64,000 bases of DNA from Cololabis saira (lineage: Eukaryota; Chordata; Actinopteri; Beloniformes; Belonidae), in the NCBI RefSeq assembly GCF_033807715.1, contig NC_084597.1, positions 4,642,558 to 4,706,557 on the forward strand. Reading direction: 5' to 3'. Each line of letters opens with the position of its first letter. Position 1 is the first letter of the stretch. Position numbers and translations under genes: made by a program. Shown here piece after piece: positions 1 to 11,181 of the stretch. The notes under the pieces are model-generated. The model did no database searches. It was given only the letters and a program-made list of their open reading frames with translations, and was not told the origin of the DNA.

Positions 1-529
1 ACACAACAATCAGCCTGTTTTGCTGCACAAGGTGAAAGACTATTGATTCCTGGGCGGAGGCTGTTCCAAACGAATGGTTATGAAAACAGCCCTGAGGATA
101 GAAGCTGTAAATAAAGGTCTGGTCTCCAATATTTTATAAAGGCTACAGCAAATTAAAAAAAAGAAGAAAAAAATAGTTGTGCATTAGACTGTACGGTCAT
201 TACAAATGTAATCATTTATATCAATTATTTGTAATAAAACACTAAAGTCAAATATTACAAGTATATATCTTCCTTGAAAACAAGCAGATGTTGTCTTCTT
301 GTATCCCTTAGTTGTCTCTTCGATCCATAGTAGAACCTGACTAAATCAAGACAACCCAACCCTGAATTACGTTTGCAAGAATTGAGTTTGTTTTGCATAA
401 AAGTAAAACAACACCTTGGCTATTTTTCTTAACTCACAAAGACGTCTAAGGTAAGAATTCATCTTTGCAGCACGTTGAATAGATACATATTTCCATGTAT
501 GAATCATGCTGCAGGAAGCACTATCATGA
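1..529. other. unassigned flank before the L2 copy
   Basis: No gene is supported here. There is an A-rich patch near 150-172. I see no splice-flanked exon, inverted repeat or tandem array. Confidence 0.4.
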
Positions 530-1154
530 CTTGCTTCTAAATTCAGATAAAACAGAGGTTATCATTCTTGGTCCAGAGCATCTTAGGAAGGGATTAGATG
601 GTGTTGCGATGGCTTCCAGTGCAACTGTGAGAAACCTTGGTTTTGTTTTTGATCAGGATTTGTCGTTTAAACCATATGTTAATCAAGTTTGTAAAATAGC
701 ATTTTTCCATGTCCGTAATATTGCAAAGATTAGGAAAATCCTCTCGCAGAGTGATGCAGAAAAACTAGTTCATGCGTTTGTATCTTCTAGACTGGATTAC
801 TGTAATGTGTTATTAGCAGGATGTCCAAGTAATTTGCTGAATAGGCTCCAGCTGATCCAAAATGCAGCAGCGCGAGTGCTGACAGGAATCAGCAGGAGAG
901 ACCACGTCTCTCCAGTGTTAGCATCGCTCCATTGGCTACCCGTAAAATTTATAATCCAATTTAAAATTGTATTACTCGCGTATAAAGCCCAAAACGGCTT
1001 AGCTTCGCAGTATTTACAAGACCTGATAGTGCCTTATGTTCCTGTCAGAGCTCTCCGCTCCCAGAGTGCAGGTTTACTCATAGTTCCTAGAGTATCCAAA
1101 TGTAGATTTGGAGGGCGGGCGTTCTGCTATCAGGCACCGTTACTATGGAACTGA
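530..1154 (+). pseudogene. L2 reverse transcriptase C-terminal fragment
   Basis: The open stretch encodes about 208 residues of the reverse transcriptase palm-end, thumb and C-terminal region, from [10 protein letters not shown] to LLWN. The YADD catalytic box lies upstream of the truncation and is missing. Compared with copy 2 there are only scattered substitutions (for example FVFDQD for VIFDQD), so the two insertions come from the same subfamily. A premature TGA ends the frame, and no start codon of its own is expected. It is not a functional gene. Confidence 0.85.
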
Positions 1155-1934
1155 CTTCCAATCTGGGTTAAGGAGGCTGACACCAACTCCACCTTTAAAA
1201 CTAAACTTAAAACCTTTCTGTTTAGTAAAGCCTATAGTTAGTGTTTAGTAAACCTCTAGCTGGTGTTGGTAAATCTCTAGTTTGTGTAAACTCTAGTGTG
1301 TTAGAGTAGTCATAGTTGCAGCTATAGAACAAGACTATAATAGTTAGTCTCAAATATAGCTCCGTGGTAGATATGCTGCTATAGGCTTATGCTGCAGGGG
1401 GGCACCAACATGATCCGCTGGGAGGTGCCTCTCACTCTTCTTCTCCTCTCCTCTTCCCTTCCTCTCTTCTCCTTTTCCATTTGTATTTATCATAAGTATC
1501 TCATAGCCATCATTTTTGTCCATCGTTTCTGTAGTTTCTTGTGCCCCCCTTTTTTCTCTTTTGTGCATGTTTGCAGGCCGGAGCTTCAGGAGCTGCCTGC
1601 TGGCCTGCGGTCCCCCCGGTCACCCCCCCCGGTCGTCCCGCTACTGCTTCCACATGCCTGCTGTGTGCTGCTGACGTCCCTGACCCCCCCAGTCTGGCCT
1701 TCGGCAGGAGGGTCCCCCCTTATGAGCCTGGTCCTGCTCAAGGTTTCTTCCTCCTAAAGGGGAGTTTTTCTTGCCACTGTTTGGCTTAAGGCTTTTCTCC
1801 CACTATGGGAGTTTTTACCTGCCATTGTTTATGTAATAATTGCTTGGGGGTCTTGTCCTGAGTCTCTGGAAAGCGTCTAGAGACAACATCTGTTGTATTA
1901 GACGCTATACAAATAAAATTGAATTGAATTGAAT
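530..1934 (+). mobile_element. L2/Maui-type LINE, 5'-truncated copy 1 with 3' UTR and tail
   Basis: This is the 3' part of a non-LTR retrotransposon of the CR1/L2 group. It starts at cttgcttctaaattc, where homology with the second copy at 12914-15258 begins, so it is 5'-truncated inside the reverse transcriptase gene. The reading frame continues with [15 protein letters not shown] and ends with the thumb/C-terminal block LHWLPVKF...LAYKAQNGL. An in-frame TGA at 1152-1154 replaces the glutamine codon seen in copy 2 just after LWN; the frame then resumes to the normal end near 1240. A 3' UTR of about 690 bp follows. It includes the cctcctaaaggggag motif that recurs at 31190 and ends in a (TTGAA)n tail at 1917-1934, typical of this LINE group. 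The copy is dead but close in sequence to copy 2. Confidence 0.88.
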
Positions 1935-2689
1935 GACCTACTAAAGCAGCAGAAACAATGTTTTTCAGGTGAAGCTGAATCTATACGTTGGCAAAAATAA
2001 TAAAATTTATACATCTTTTGTCTTCACTGCATTTATTGCTTGTGGAAAAATCTGTATGAATCCAGTATAAATGCTGTAGAGCAGGCGCAGTCAGAAGTGG
2101 ATAATGTAGATCTCAAGGGCTTCAAGTGAGGTCGCAAGATGCAAAAATAAACGAATAAATAAATAAATAAAAATAAAATACAGTTCATAACCATGGATTG
2201 ATTTTAAAGGATGAATTCTTCATAAGGAACAAGGCAAATAGGTTCCTACCTAAAAACCAAATCTACGTCCTTGGTTGGATGTTTTCCCTGAATGTCTCCA
2301 GGCCTTAAATACAGACTTTATCGATTTTATCTTTTCGTATTAATGAGCACTTACTTACACGGTGAGTTTGGAAGAATGAAATGAGGCCGTGCTCATTGTA
2401 CCTGTTATTTTATTGGCCTTGTAAATAGAATACATTAGCTAACAGTTTCAAACCTGCTTTGCATCTTGATTCGTATAAAAACCAGCGCATTTGTTTCTGT
2501 ATTTGTATCTGTAACTTTCTTAAATGCTTTTGCATCTTCATTCACCCTTATACGCTGTCATGATGTGACACGGAAAGAAATGATTGTGACAAATAGTTAT
2601 GAAATGTAACATTTTGGTGGTATAACATTTCCAGAATTCCAGATGATTTATTTAATCCAGCTATTTGCTTTTTTTTGTATGTTGCTAAA
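1935..2689. other. unassigned, A/T-rich
   Basis: AT-rich spacer with a short (aaat)n run near 2150-2180. I see no gene, transposon end or tandem repeat of note. Confidence 0.4.
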
Positions 2690-2850
2690 GTACAGGATAG
2701 GGCTATAATTGACCCTTTGTCAAGCCCCACCCCCGTTGCTAGGTTGGACAAAACGGTCATCTCTCCTGTCCACTTCCACTGTAAAAACAGGGTTTTATGT
2801 CCCTTTATTTTTAATTAATGTACCAAAGAAAATCAACAGCAACTAAATAT
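2690..2850 (-). repeat. dispersed repeat shared with 18775-18905
   Basis: The block around gccccacccccgttgctagg, followed by ttccactgtaaaaacaggg, matches the inverted block at 18780-18900 (aaccctgtttttacaatg ... ggcaacgggggcgggg). Two copies in opposite orientation within 16 kb mark a dispersed repeat. The class is unknown. Confidence 0.55.
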
Positions 2851-3503
2851 AAAGAAAAGCACTTCAGATACCGTGGAGTGAGTTTAAAAAACTGAAGTTT
2901 TCAGGGAATATGAGATCTCTTGATGAGTTTAGCTGATAGCCCGGTGGAAGGTGCGGCCGTCCATGTAGCTTTATACGAAGCAAACATTTTTCATAATTCA
3001 CCGTTGGTTTTGGGATGAAATGTATTCCTGTGATTCTCTCTGGGTAGTGGGTGTCACTTTTTAACCATTTTAAAGGGGACCTATTATGGCATCTAATACC
3101 TATTTTAAACAGGCCTTGAATGTCTTAAAAACAAGCTTTTGATTGTTTTTGCTAAATAAATGAGAAATTCAGCCTCTGAGCTATGTCTTTATCTTCCCAT
3201 TCTCTAACCTCATTATCTATGCAGGATTCTGAGTGGGCGGGGCTATGATAATGAGACTCTGTGCTGATTGGCTGCCTGAATGACGCGATACACCGCTACG
3301 AAAAAATGGCGGAAACTCCGGCCGGTGGATTTAGTTGTGGGCGTGGTTTCACGCATCGGAGGCAAACCGATGTAAATCGCTCCATCGTTACGTAACGAAA
3401 GGGAGCAGAATCTTATTGGCTCGTAGATCCACATCACACTGAACGGCTCATCCGGGCGGCTGTACAGACACTGCAGAATTTGGTTACTTTCCTCCTTCTC
3501 TGA

Positions 3504-4186
3504 GGCCCTGTTTCCATATAGCCGGGTATTTACAAAAACGGATATTTCCCCCTCTACGTTTTGAAAAATTCCATTGTTTACACAAGATCGTTTTCAAAAT
3601 CTCTTCGTTTACACGAATCTGCATAAATACGCTGTTAACGTCATGCCAGCCAATCAGAATCCTGGAAAAAACATCAACAAATGACACGTGTAACTTCCAG
3701 TTAAGGCTGATTTATGGTTCCGCGTTACACCAACGCAGAGCCTACGGCGTAGGGTACGCGGCGACCCGCACCGTATGGCGTGCATCGCCGCGTACCCTAC
3801 ACCGTAGGCTCTGCGTCGATTTAACGCGGGACCATAATTCAGGCTTTACTTCCAAGACGGAACGAGAGTCTTTCGTTTGGAGTGACAGAGAAGTGGAGTT
3901 ACTTTTAAGTGTGACTTTAGAATATAAAACAGGTAAAATACAAGAAAATATTGACGGTGGCCAAACTAATTGTAAACACAGGTCGCACACATGACGCTGG
4001 TGACGTTTCTGTTGCATAATGTGACGTTCTGAAGCCTAAATCTCCGTTTTCCTCTGTTTAGACGCAAATGTGAAAACTGAGTTTTTGAAAATGATCGTTT
4101 TTGGAGACTTTGAGCTCCGTTTTCGTGTAAACGAACGGCCAAAACGCATGAAAACGCCTCCGTTTTTGCTGCGTGTAAACTGGGCC
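3504..4186. mobile_element. GGCC-GTTTACAC foldback element, copy 1
   Basis: The left end ggccctgtttccatatagc and the right end gcgtgtaaactgggcc are imperfect inverted repeats. The same family occurs at 6804-7761 and 43008-47133, where the flanks are a clean TAA duplication; here they are TGA/TCA. A 3-bp TNA duplication suggests the PIF/Harbinger superfamily. Both halves share the internal motif tatttccccctctacg and the cgtttttgct end region with the other copies. No transposase is present. Confidence 0.75.
3704..3845. mobile_element. GC-rich palindromic MITE, copy 1
   Basis: The sequence aggctgatttatggttcc, its near-complement at the right end and the internal tacggcgtagggtacgcg form an almost complete palindrome of 142 bp. 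TTA flanks both sides (3701-3703, 3846-3848). The family recurs many times in this window (see findings). The TNA duplication fits a Harbinger-like MITE. Confidence 0.8.
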
Positions 4187-4629
4187 TCAGTTGGCAGGCT
4201 GAGGGGAGACCACTTTATATATGTTAAAGCAAGAAAAAACCTGTTTTTCATAATAGGTCCCCTTTAAGATAAATACAAGCTTTCGAGGTTGTAGCTATGG
4301 GTTGTAGTTGCTGCTGAGCCCACTTTGTTTTGGAAGTACGGAGATTTCTGCCAGTTTGGGGATAAAAATATGCTGCACCCTCACGACACTACAAATGTTC
4401 CTTTTACTAATACAAAGTTTTATAAAATAATCCAGTGATTTAAATGTTGATACAAGGTAAGTAAAAACTACTTTTTCCATTGATGTGAATGAGAGAGACG
4501 GCTGTTTGGTCCTACCAGATAAACCAGATGTAGCAACGGAGGATGCTGTTTCTGATTGGTCAGTCAGGGACCAATCAGACGGCTACCAAAGACTCAATTG
4601 ACGTAAAATGACAAGAAAAAGGTCTAAAC

Positions 4630-5228
4630 CAGGGGTCGGCAACCTGCGGCTCTAGAGCCGCATGCGGCTCTTCAGCGTCGCCCTAGTGGCTCCTGGAGCT
4701 TTTTCAAAAATGTTTGGGTTTTTTTTTTCCTTTTTTTCTTCTTTATTTTTTCTTTTTTCCCTTTTTTCTTCTTTTTCTTCTTTTTTTCCTTTTTTTTCTC
4801 CTTTTTTTCTCTTTTCTTCTTTTTCCTTTCCTTTTTAATCTCGACATTTCGACTTTTTTCTCGAAATTTTGACTTTTTTCTCGACATTTCGACTTTTTTC
4901 TCAACATTTTGACTTTTTTTTTCGAAATTTTGACTTTTTTCTCGATATGTCGACTTTTTTTCTCAACATTTCAACTTTTTCTCAACATTTCGATTTTTTT
5001 CTCAAGATTGTACTTCAAATTTAATCTCGACATTTCAACTTTTTTCTGAAAGTGCATAATGAAAAAAAAATCTTCACCCAGTTCTAACTAATATAGAAAC
5101 ATGCAGCATGTGTTGCCTTCATTCTAAGGCTGATACAAGACTTCATTTTTTGTGGCTCCAGACACATTTGGTTTTTTGTGTTTTTGGTCCAACATGGCTC
5201 TTTCAAGATTTTGGGTTGCCGACCCCTG
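4630..5228. mobile_element. hAT MITE with CAGGGGTCGGCAACC ends
   Basis: The TIRs read caggggtcggcaacc and ggttgccgacccctg. The 8-bp flanks gtctaaac / ttctaaac match at 7 of 8 positions, as expected for hAT. The interior holds a pyrimidine tract (4705-4830) and a tandem array of a roughly 20-bp unit, cgacttttttctcgaaattt (about 4838-5048). A second copy lies at 38253-38723. The same ends, in decayed form, begin the transposase-coding hAT fragment at 16968, which is therefore the probable autonomous relative. Confidence 0.88.
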
Positions 5229-6803
5229 TTCTAAACTATAAATATGATACATTACACACATAACCTCTGCAGCATCGATGTGGGTACTTAACCTTAGGCA
5301 AAGGACACTTACACACTTATGTCATGTGATTAAAAGCTCGCTTGTGGTGCATCACAGCTTAACTGTGTTTTTTTAAATTAACAGCCTGACTTTATAGCAT
5401 TAGAGGTAATCTTTTCAAAGAGTAACTGAAGGGAATCCTCAAGTGACACAGCTGATGGTGCACGTCAGAAGACAATTAACTTTATTGATTTTGAGATGCT
5501 TTTATTTGCGAGTGAAAACATAAATGTGCTTTCAGAGCCGAGCTGATGTTCCACCGTCATCGTCACCTGTGAACTGAGACAAATATCAAGTGGATACAAA
5601 GGGCAAAGTTTAAGTTTAATGGAACCACATTGCAGATGGGATGTAAGCAATATGAACTTTCTTTTTTCTACTGATGAGGAGACTCAGCAATCTCTTCACA
5701 TATGGTAAAATGTCAAAACTGTTTGAGTATTATGGGACCAAATAACATTCTGTGTGTGGTACCAGTCACGAATGCTTAAGTGATCATTCACAGCTCATGA
5801 AGGTTTATTTTTGTTGTTATCCTTCCCAATGAAAATCCATTTCCATAATTGGCTGTGATGTATTTTTGGCAGAGGTAAAACAACAATGACATAAGCCACT
5901 CATTACATAATTTGAGTGCCAAAAATAAGATGCATCAAAATCACTTGAGCAAAAAACTACCTTGGACCAAAATACTGCATTCCTCCATCCTCTTCAAAAT
6001 ATGATAATCTCACAAATTAGCTCCTTAACGGAGGTAAAATTCTGCCACTTGACATTTCTGGTTTTGAGAGCTTGTGTCTTTGTGGTGTTTTATGCCGCCA
6101 CCTGTGATGCTAGAGCTCAACGGAGAGCTGTTTGTACGGGTGGCATTTTGATATACTGCACTCTTAAACTCCAAAAGTGGTACTATGGCTATGAAATTTA
6201 CACTGGAAGCAGTACCTTCTTGACACTAATATTTACCGTGCTGTGTCCACCTTTTGCACGGGGAGTGCTCCACGCTGCTGACGTTAATACATAAATACAC
6301 AAGCTGTTGGGTCTTCCCAGCCAGGAGCCCTACGTATTCGAAAAAGGACTTTAAAGCTCCCAGCTGCTGATTAATCACGATGGGTCTAAATTACTGGCTG
6401 GCTCTCAACCGGTTATGGAGCCGGGTGCCCAGTACATTTAGAGCCCCTTCTGCATCTCCTTGACAGCTGAATAGAGTAAGTGCCACTTCTACCTATTTAG
6501 CTGCATCTTTCTACTCCGTCCGCAGTTTGCCAAAAAGATAAATAAATCTGAAATGTATCTGAATTTAATGTTCCATTGTAGGCAAAGCTTTTAAATGTAC
6601 TGTGATATTATTAATACACCTTCTTCTTTGGTCCATATGTCATTTATGTTTGGAATAAATGGCTATCCCATTTATCAATTTTTCCTACTCCTTGAGTCGT
6701 ATTAGGAGCCACAAGGGTTTGCTGGAGTCTCTTCCAGCTCTCGTGGGGAAACTTACAGCTTACAGTTTCACATCTAGGGTGAAGAGGTGCTCCTTCACAC
6801 TAA
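5229..6803. other. unassigned spacer
   Basis: About 1.6 kb without a supported gene. A 110-codon open frame at 5962-6294 has low-complexity, unconserved-looking content and no splice or promoter context, so I do not call it. No inverted repeats or arrays are obvious. Confidence 0.4.
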
Positions 6804-7761
6804 GGCCACGTTTACACATAGCAGGGTATTTACAAAAATGGATATTTCCCCCTCTACGTTTTGAAAAATAACATCATTTACATCAGATCTTTTTCAAAAT
6901 CTCTTCATTTACACAAATAAATACACTGTTAAGGTGCTATGAGGAGCCAAACCTACAGGGGGCAGTGTAACGAGAAGCATAAAGTCATACAAGCCAATCG
7001 GAATCCTGGAAAAAAACCGTCAACAAATGATGCGAGTAACTATAGTGGCCAAACAAATTGTAAACACAGGTCGCATAAGTGGTGACGTTTCTGTCGCATA
7101 ATGTGACGTTCTGAAGCCTAAAGGCTGAATTAAGGTTCTGCGTCAAACCAACGCAGAGCACACGCCGCAGCCGTAACGCTGTCGTGAACCCTTCGGACTT
7201 CTCCGTCTCTCCATTTGGTCGCGGTGCAGTACGCCCCGCGGCCGCTAGTTAGCGACCTTTTTCTGAATGGTTTATCCGACTTTTTCCGGTCACAGTGAAT
7301 CAAAGAGATAAGGACAACTATTGTGCAAAAAACCAAAACAAAAGAAATCACATATAAACGAAGAAAAGAGCCCTGAAAGTTCACGACTGCTTCAAACCGG
7401 AAACCGGAAATGCGTTGCTACCAAGCGAACCAATCTCAGCCCTCTCCGTCTGCGTGTGGTCTGCGTCGCCTCGACGGGTAGTTACAATTTTCGGGAGGTG
7501 CACGTCAGTGACGGCGTGTGGTCTGCGTGGACGAAAACGCCGTAGGCACGGCGCCGTTTTGACGCAGCACCATATTTCGGCCTTTAATGTCTGTTTCCCT
7601 CTGTTTACAAGCAAATGTGAATATGGAGTTTTTGAAAATCTCCACTTTGGCCTGAGTTTTCAGAAATTATCATTTTTGGTGACTTTGAGCTTCGTTTTCG
7701 TATAAACGAACGACCAAAACACATGAAAACACCACTGTTTTTGCTACGTGTAAACAGGGCC
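6804..7761. mobile_element. GGCC-GTTTACAC foldback element, copy 2, TAA TSD
   Basis: The left end ggccacgtttacacatagc and right end tacgtgtaaacagggcc are inverted, with TAA on each side (6801-6803, 7762-7764). The internal blocks tatttccccctctacg and tgacgttctgaagcctaa match copies 1 and 3. It hosts a long member of the palindromic MITE family at 7122-7583. Confidence 0.82.
7122..7583. mobile_element. palindromic MITE, long variant (462 bp)
   Basis: The ends aggctgaattaaggttctg and ccatatttcggcct are imperfect complements with TAA/TTA on the outside, placing it in the GC-rich palindromic family. Unlike the 120-150 bp copies it has a unique centre of about 300 bp (7175-7500), so it may represent a longer progenitor. 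No transposase domain is recognisable. Confidence 0.6.
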
Positions 7762-7914
7762 TAAGGTGTCCAGGATTACACCATCCACTGTTAACAAGCA
7801 CTAAAGACACTCCTGCCTCACTTCTGTCAGTTTGGCCGAAGTTTTTGTCAACCTGCATCATGAGATTCTGCACTTTTGTTTCTTGATCACTAATCTTCAA
7901 CTCATCAGACTTAT

Positions 7915-8110
7915 TATTATTATCGGCCGTTAATGCGGCCCGAACCGTAACGTGCACCCAGGTGTGTTATAGCCTAGATCAAAATGTGTGGCTCCATCCT
8001 GCGAGGATGGACATTACTTTTCTTAGTCAAAAGCGTTACCGTGGTGACGATAGACGCCAAAAAGCGCGCCCCCTCTTCATCTGGTTGGTTAGACAAACAT
8101 ATCTGGTAAC
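7915..8110 (-). repeat. fragment of the modular fish repeat
   Basis: The block tgcggcccgaaccgtaacg through accgtggtgacgatagacg and cgccccctcttcatctg is the inverted counterpart of 49255-49400. It is a fragment of the large repeat family annotated at 48886-49620. Confidence 0.6.
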
Positions 8111-8280
8111 TGTAGGTCTTTTTTTTTTTTCCCTTGTCTGCACACATATTAATGATTGATACCATGACGGTAGAAACCAAAAGTATATATATGTGCATTA
8201 TTACTATATTTAATATATATACATATATACGCATACATATGCGTACACATACATAAATATACACATACAAACCCAGTGAT

Positions 8281-8540
8281 TTTTTTTTTTTGGGGGGTGG
8301 GGGGGTGGTGACGACATCCACTGCCAATCCAGGAAGCAGGAACACACGGAAACACACGTCAAGCACTGGAAATCTGCAACAAAAAACCACAAACAAAACA
8401 CGAAACCGGCACGGAGCCAACCAAAACAATAACAGCAATCGACCTAAATCTTGAGATCTGATCGCAGTCTGAGCTAAGCTACCGCTACCGCTACCTAAAC
8501 CCAAAAACTACAGAGCCAGCATGCAGGTGAACAAGCCAGT
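8281..8540 (+). repeat. dispersed repeat between polyT/G and GT arrays
   Basis: A unique-looking block (ggaaatctgcaacaaaaaac ... catgcaggtgaacaagcc) sits between a poly-T/poly-G run and a long GT array. A piece of it recurs inverted at 39740-39790 (gcagatttccagtgctcg), again next to CA and TA arrays. This suggests a mobile unit that ends in, or targets, microsatellites. The class is unknown. Confidence 0.45.
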
Positions 8541-8544
8541 GTGT

Positions 8545-8583
8545 ATGTCTATGTGTGTGTGTGTGTGTGTGTATGTATATGAT

Positions 8584-8643
<60 letters not shown>

Positions 8644-8657
8644 CATGTGACTAAGTG

Positions 8658-8738
<81 letters not shown>

Positions 8739-8757
8739 GTGTGTGTGTAATAAACCA
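8545..8757. repeat. (GT)n microsatellite
   Basis: Nearly uninterrupted GT/TG dinucleotides with short breaks (gtatgtatatgatc, gtatgcatgtgactaag). The array may form Z-DNA. Confidence 0.95.
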
Positions 8758-8760
8758 AAC

Positions 8761-9514
8761 AAAGTTCCACCTGAAGTGTATCTATAGTCTTTTTTTTTTT
8801 AGGTCTTTTTTTTTTTTTAAATAATCTTAATTTAAATGTTGATCAATATTTTGGATACATCATCCGATTCTATTTATTTTATAGCATGAAATGTTCAGAG
8901 GTTCTTTACAGCTTATCAGGGTTGATATGTGGAAAGCTCTACAGTATATGCTTTTCTTTGCAGCTAAATCAGTCATACAAATTTCAAGCCTCTTTCCATA
9001 TGAATTTATCTTTACAAAGCCACAGCAAACCATTCTTTAAGCTCATGCAAATATTATAAGGTTGTCTGTTCTTGTCGCACCTGTTTTGCTGCTGTCAAAA
9101 GAGCGGGAATGTGTGTCAAAGATGGTCACAGCAGCTGCTGCACAGTGACAAACACACGCTGAAACCCTCTTTGTGTGAAGTAGAATAGGAGCAAATCTGG
9201 TTTATTTTCAGCCCGAGCCAAATCACTTATTTTGTCAAAACAATAATTGGGCCTAATCACATTAACATAGTTGATGTGAAATGCTGAATACATGTAAAAT
9301 GAGTACTTTCATGGGGCAGTCGCGACAAACTCATCGCATTGTTTTCCAATTCAAATATTCGATGTGGTGAATAGATATTGGTGAGGCAGTTGGTAATCAC
9401 ATGTCCTTTATTAATACATTTGACTGCTTTCATCTCGTCTTTCTAGGTTTTGCACTCAGCATTTTTCACTCAGTCCCCTTAGACTGGGCTGTAACTTCAG
9501 AATCATGTAACCCT
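8761..9514. other. unassigned spacer
   Basis: Two short poly-T runs lie near 8790-8818. No gene, tandem array or transposon end is recognised. Confidence 0.4.
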
Positions 9515-10026
9515 GTAGGCATTTTTGAGGAAAAGATGGCATACAGCATTTTTTGAAAGATCAATGTGTCCCAAACCAGAATCCACCGTATGCCAAAAAA
9601 ATGAGACCCCTGGTTTTCTATATTCCCACATTCAAGATGGCCGCCCCATATGGTAAATTGGACTGTAAACGCTGTTGCCTATCCGGGTTTAGGCTCATAG
9701 ATCAAGCAATTCCTAAGTTCCAATAATACTGTGTTTGGTATCATTTTAAAGGGGACATTTATAGCTGTCTTTCAAACCTAAAGTTGAACTTTTCTGACAT
9801 ACTTGAAGGTCAATAGAGCTCCAGAAACCCCAGAGAATGTAAATTTTTCACAATTTTCGCCTATGTTATTTTTATTTGTATTAACTCTGTGACACCTAGG
9901 AATACCAGATCACATAAACTTAACATAAACATAACTTTGACAGCTTAGCATACGGCAGAAATGGATTCAGCACAAAAAAATCATACAGAAACAATAGACA
10001 AAGTGCTTTTCCTCAAAAATGCCTAC
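9515..10026. mobile_element. non-autonomous element with perfect 21-bp inverted ends
   Basis: A 21-bp sequence beginning gtaggcatttttgagg (9515-9535) is repeated exactly inverted at 10006-10026. The interior holds aagatggccgcc and no ORF. Target duplications are unclear, so the superfamily is undetermined. It ends about 150 bp beyond the stop codon of the myosin gene. Confidence 0.65.
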
Positions 10027-10178
10027 CATGTTGTTTTCTAAGGGCCTTTTTCAATTTTCGGCCCTGACTACTTGACAAGATGTAAATAATGTCACTGAGG
10101 AAATGACAACCTCACCTCTAATAGACTAACAAGGATGCAATAACCAAAAGTCAAAGTACATGTGCCTGGATGTCCTTT

Positions 10179-10811
10179 TTAGGTGGAGAGAATGTGTTTA
10201 ACAAAGGAGACGTAATTGATACATCCATTGGCATCCTCCTGTCCAGACAACAATCTGTCCACTTCATCCTCCGTCATCCTCTCTCCGAGTGTCGCCAGCA
10301 CGTGACGCAGCTCCGCTCCCATGATGGTGCCGTTTCCCTCCTTGTCGAAAACCCTGAGGCCTTCCACGAAATCCTCGAAGTTGCCCTGATCTTTGGTGCG
10401 AGAGATGTGTTGCAGCATCGGCAGGAAGGTCTCGAAGTCCACCAGTTTGGTGTTCATGTCCTCTGGCCGGGGTTTCCCCAGGACCTTCAGCACATCTGCA
10501 TTGGTGGGGTTCTGGCCCAGCGCTCGCATAACATCCCCACACTGGGCGAACGTGATCTTCATCTGTCCGGTAGGTGTGCGGTCGAACAAGTTGAAGGCCT
10601 CTTTGAACTCCTCGATCTGGTCGGCCGTGTACTGGAGGGTGATGCTTTTCGGGTCGAAGGCGGGCTCCTGGGGCGGTGCCGGCTGCGGTTCTTGTGCCGG
10701 AGCCGGCTTCGCAACAGACGCCGCAGCCGGCTTCGCAACAGGCGCTGCATCTTTCTTCGGCTCCGGCTTCTTGGGCTCTGGCTTCTTGGGCTCAATCTTT
10801 TTAGGCGGCAT
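10179..10811 (-). CDS. myl4: Intronless myosin essential light chain (MYL4/atrial type)
   Basis: The 210-residue product is a sarcomeric essential (alkali) light chain. Proteins of this family wrap the IQ1 motif of the myosin heavy-chain neck and tune cross-bridge kinetics in heart or muscle. Residues 1-56 are the Lys/Pro/Ala-rich A1-type extension ([15 protein letters not shown]...), which in the family contacts actin. Residues 62-100 form EF-hand 1 ([19 protein letters not shown]), 103-137 EF-hand 2, 145-176 EF-hand 3 ([20 protein letters not shown]) and 181-210 EF-hand 4 ([11 protein letters not shown]). Human MYL4 is slightly shorter; the extra length is in the N-terminal tail. I chose the ATG at 10811 because MPPKK matches the family start; an upstream in-frame ATG at 10904 would add 31 unrelated residues and lies at or above the likely start of transcription. 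The whole ORF is in one exon with no stop or frameshift, whereas family genes have several introns. No poly-A tail remnant or target duplication is visible, so retrogene origin is inferred, not proven. Confidence 0.9.
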   Translation of the reverse strand: MPPKKIEPKKPEPKKPEPKKDAAPVAKPAAASVAKPAPAQEPQPAPPQEPAFDPKSITLQYTADQIEEFKEAFNLFDRTPTGQMKITFAQCGDVMRALGQNPTNADVLKVLGKPRPEDMNTKLVDFETFLPMLQHISRTKDQGNFEDFVEGLRVFDKEGNGTIMGAELRHVLATLGERMTEDEVDRLLSGQEDANGCINYVSFVKHILST

Positions 10812-10889
10812 GCTGTCAAGAGGTCGGGGTGTGAGCTGGTACTCGGAGAGGAAGGAACAAGAGTACGAACAGAGAGTAGAAATGCCCCG

Positions 10890-11181
10890 AAGCGCAGAGG
10901 GCATCTCCTCTTCTCAGATTTTTATATCCGCTTTGTCCAGGGAGCAGGATAGCAATTTGAAACATCACACTATAAAAGGAAGAAACCATAAATAGAACCT
11001 TGTTGCAAGTGATGTCAACATTAAGTATTGTTCTCAGCTGTTGTTATCTAGTCCACAAGGCTATTTGCTGTCATTAACTGGAGTGCATTTGCACAAGCCC
11101 AAAAATGTCCGGTGTCTCTGATGAACAAAGGGCTTAGAGTATAGCCCATGATCAGTCAATGAGGAAAACTTATAAAAATAG
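10890..11181 (-). promoter_or_regulatory. Putative muscle-type promoter of the myosin light chain
   Basis: Read on the minus strand, TATAAAAA lies at 10919-10926. This puts a transcription start near 10890-10895 and leaves an 80-nt leader before the ATG at 10811. Farther upstream are a CCATAAATAG element (10986-10995, one mismatch from a MEF2 site and CArG-like), an E-box CAGCTG (11035-11040) and a second MEF2-like A/T box (11172-11181, CTATTTTTAT on the minus strand). The motifs are seen in the sequence; their function is inferred. Short A/T boxes are common by chance in AT-rich DNA. Confidence 0.5.

Larger units (their letters stand above)
3074..4263. mobile_element. piggyBac-type non-autonomous element, TTAA TSD
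   Basis: The ends are perfect inverted repeats (AGGGGACCTATTATG at the left, its complement at the right) directly flanked by TTAA (3070-3073 and 4264-4267). A TTAA duplication is the hallmark of piggyBac transposition. No transposase ORF is visible in the 1,190 bp, so the element must have been moved in trans. It carries a second transposon at 3504-4186, which in turn holds a palindromic MITE at 3704-3845, giving three layers. Confidence 0.85.

Noticed and set aside
5962..6294. 110-codon open frame as a possible gene
   Set aside because: No domain, no promoter or splice context, and no sign of codon bias. It is compatible with chance in an AT-rich region.
10170..10995. Two long plus-strand open frames (10170-10952 and 10393-10995) opposite the myosin gene
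   Set aside because: They are antisense shadows of a GC-rich coding strand. Their products are Arg/Leu or Gly/Ser/Phe biased with no domain, while the minus frame is a perfect family match.
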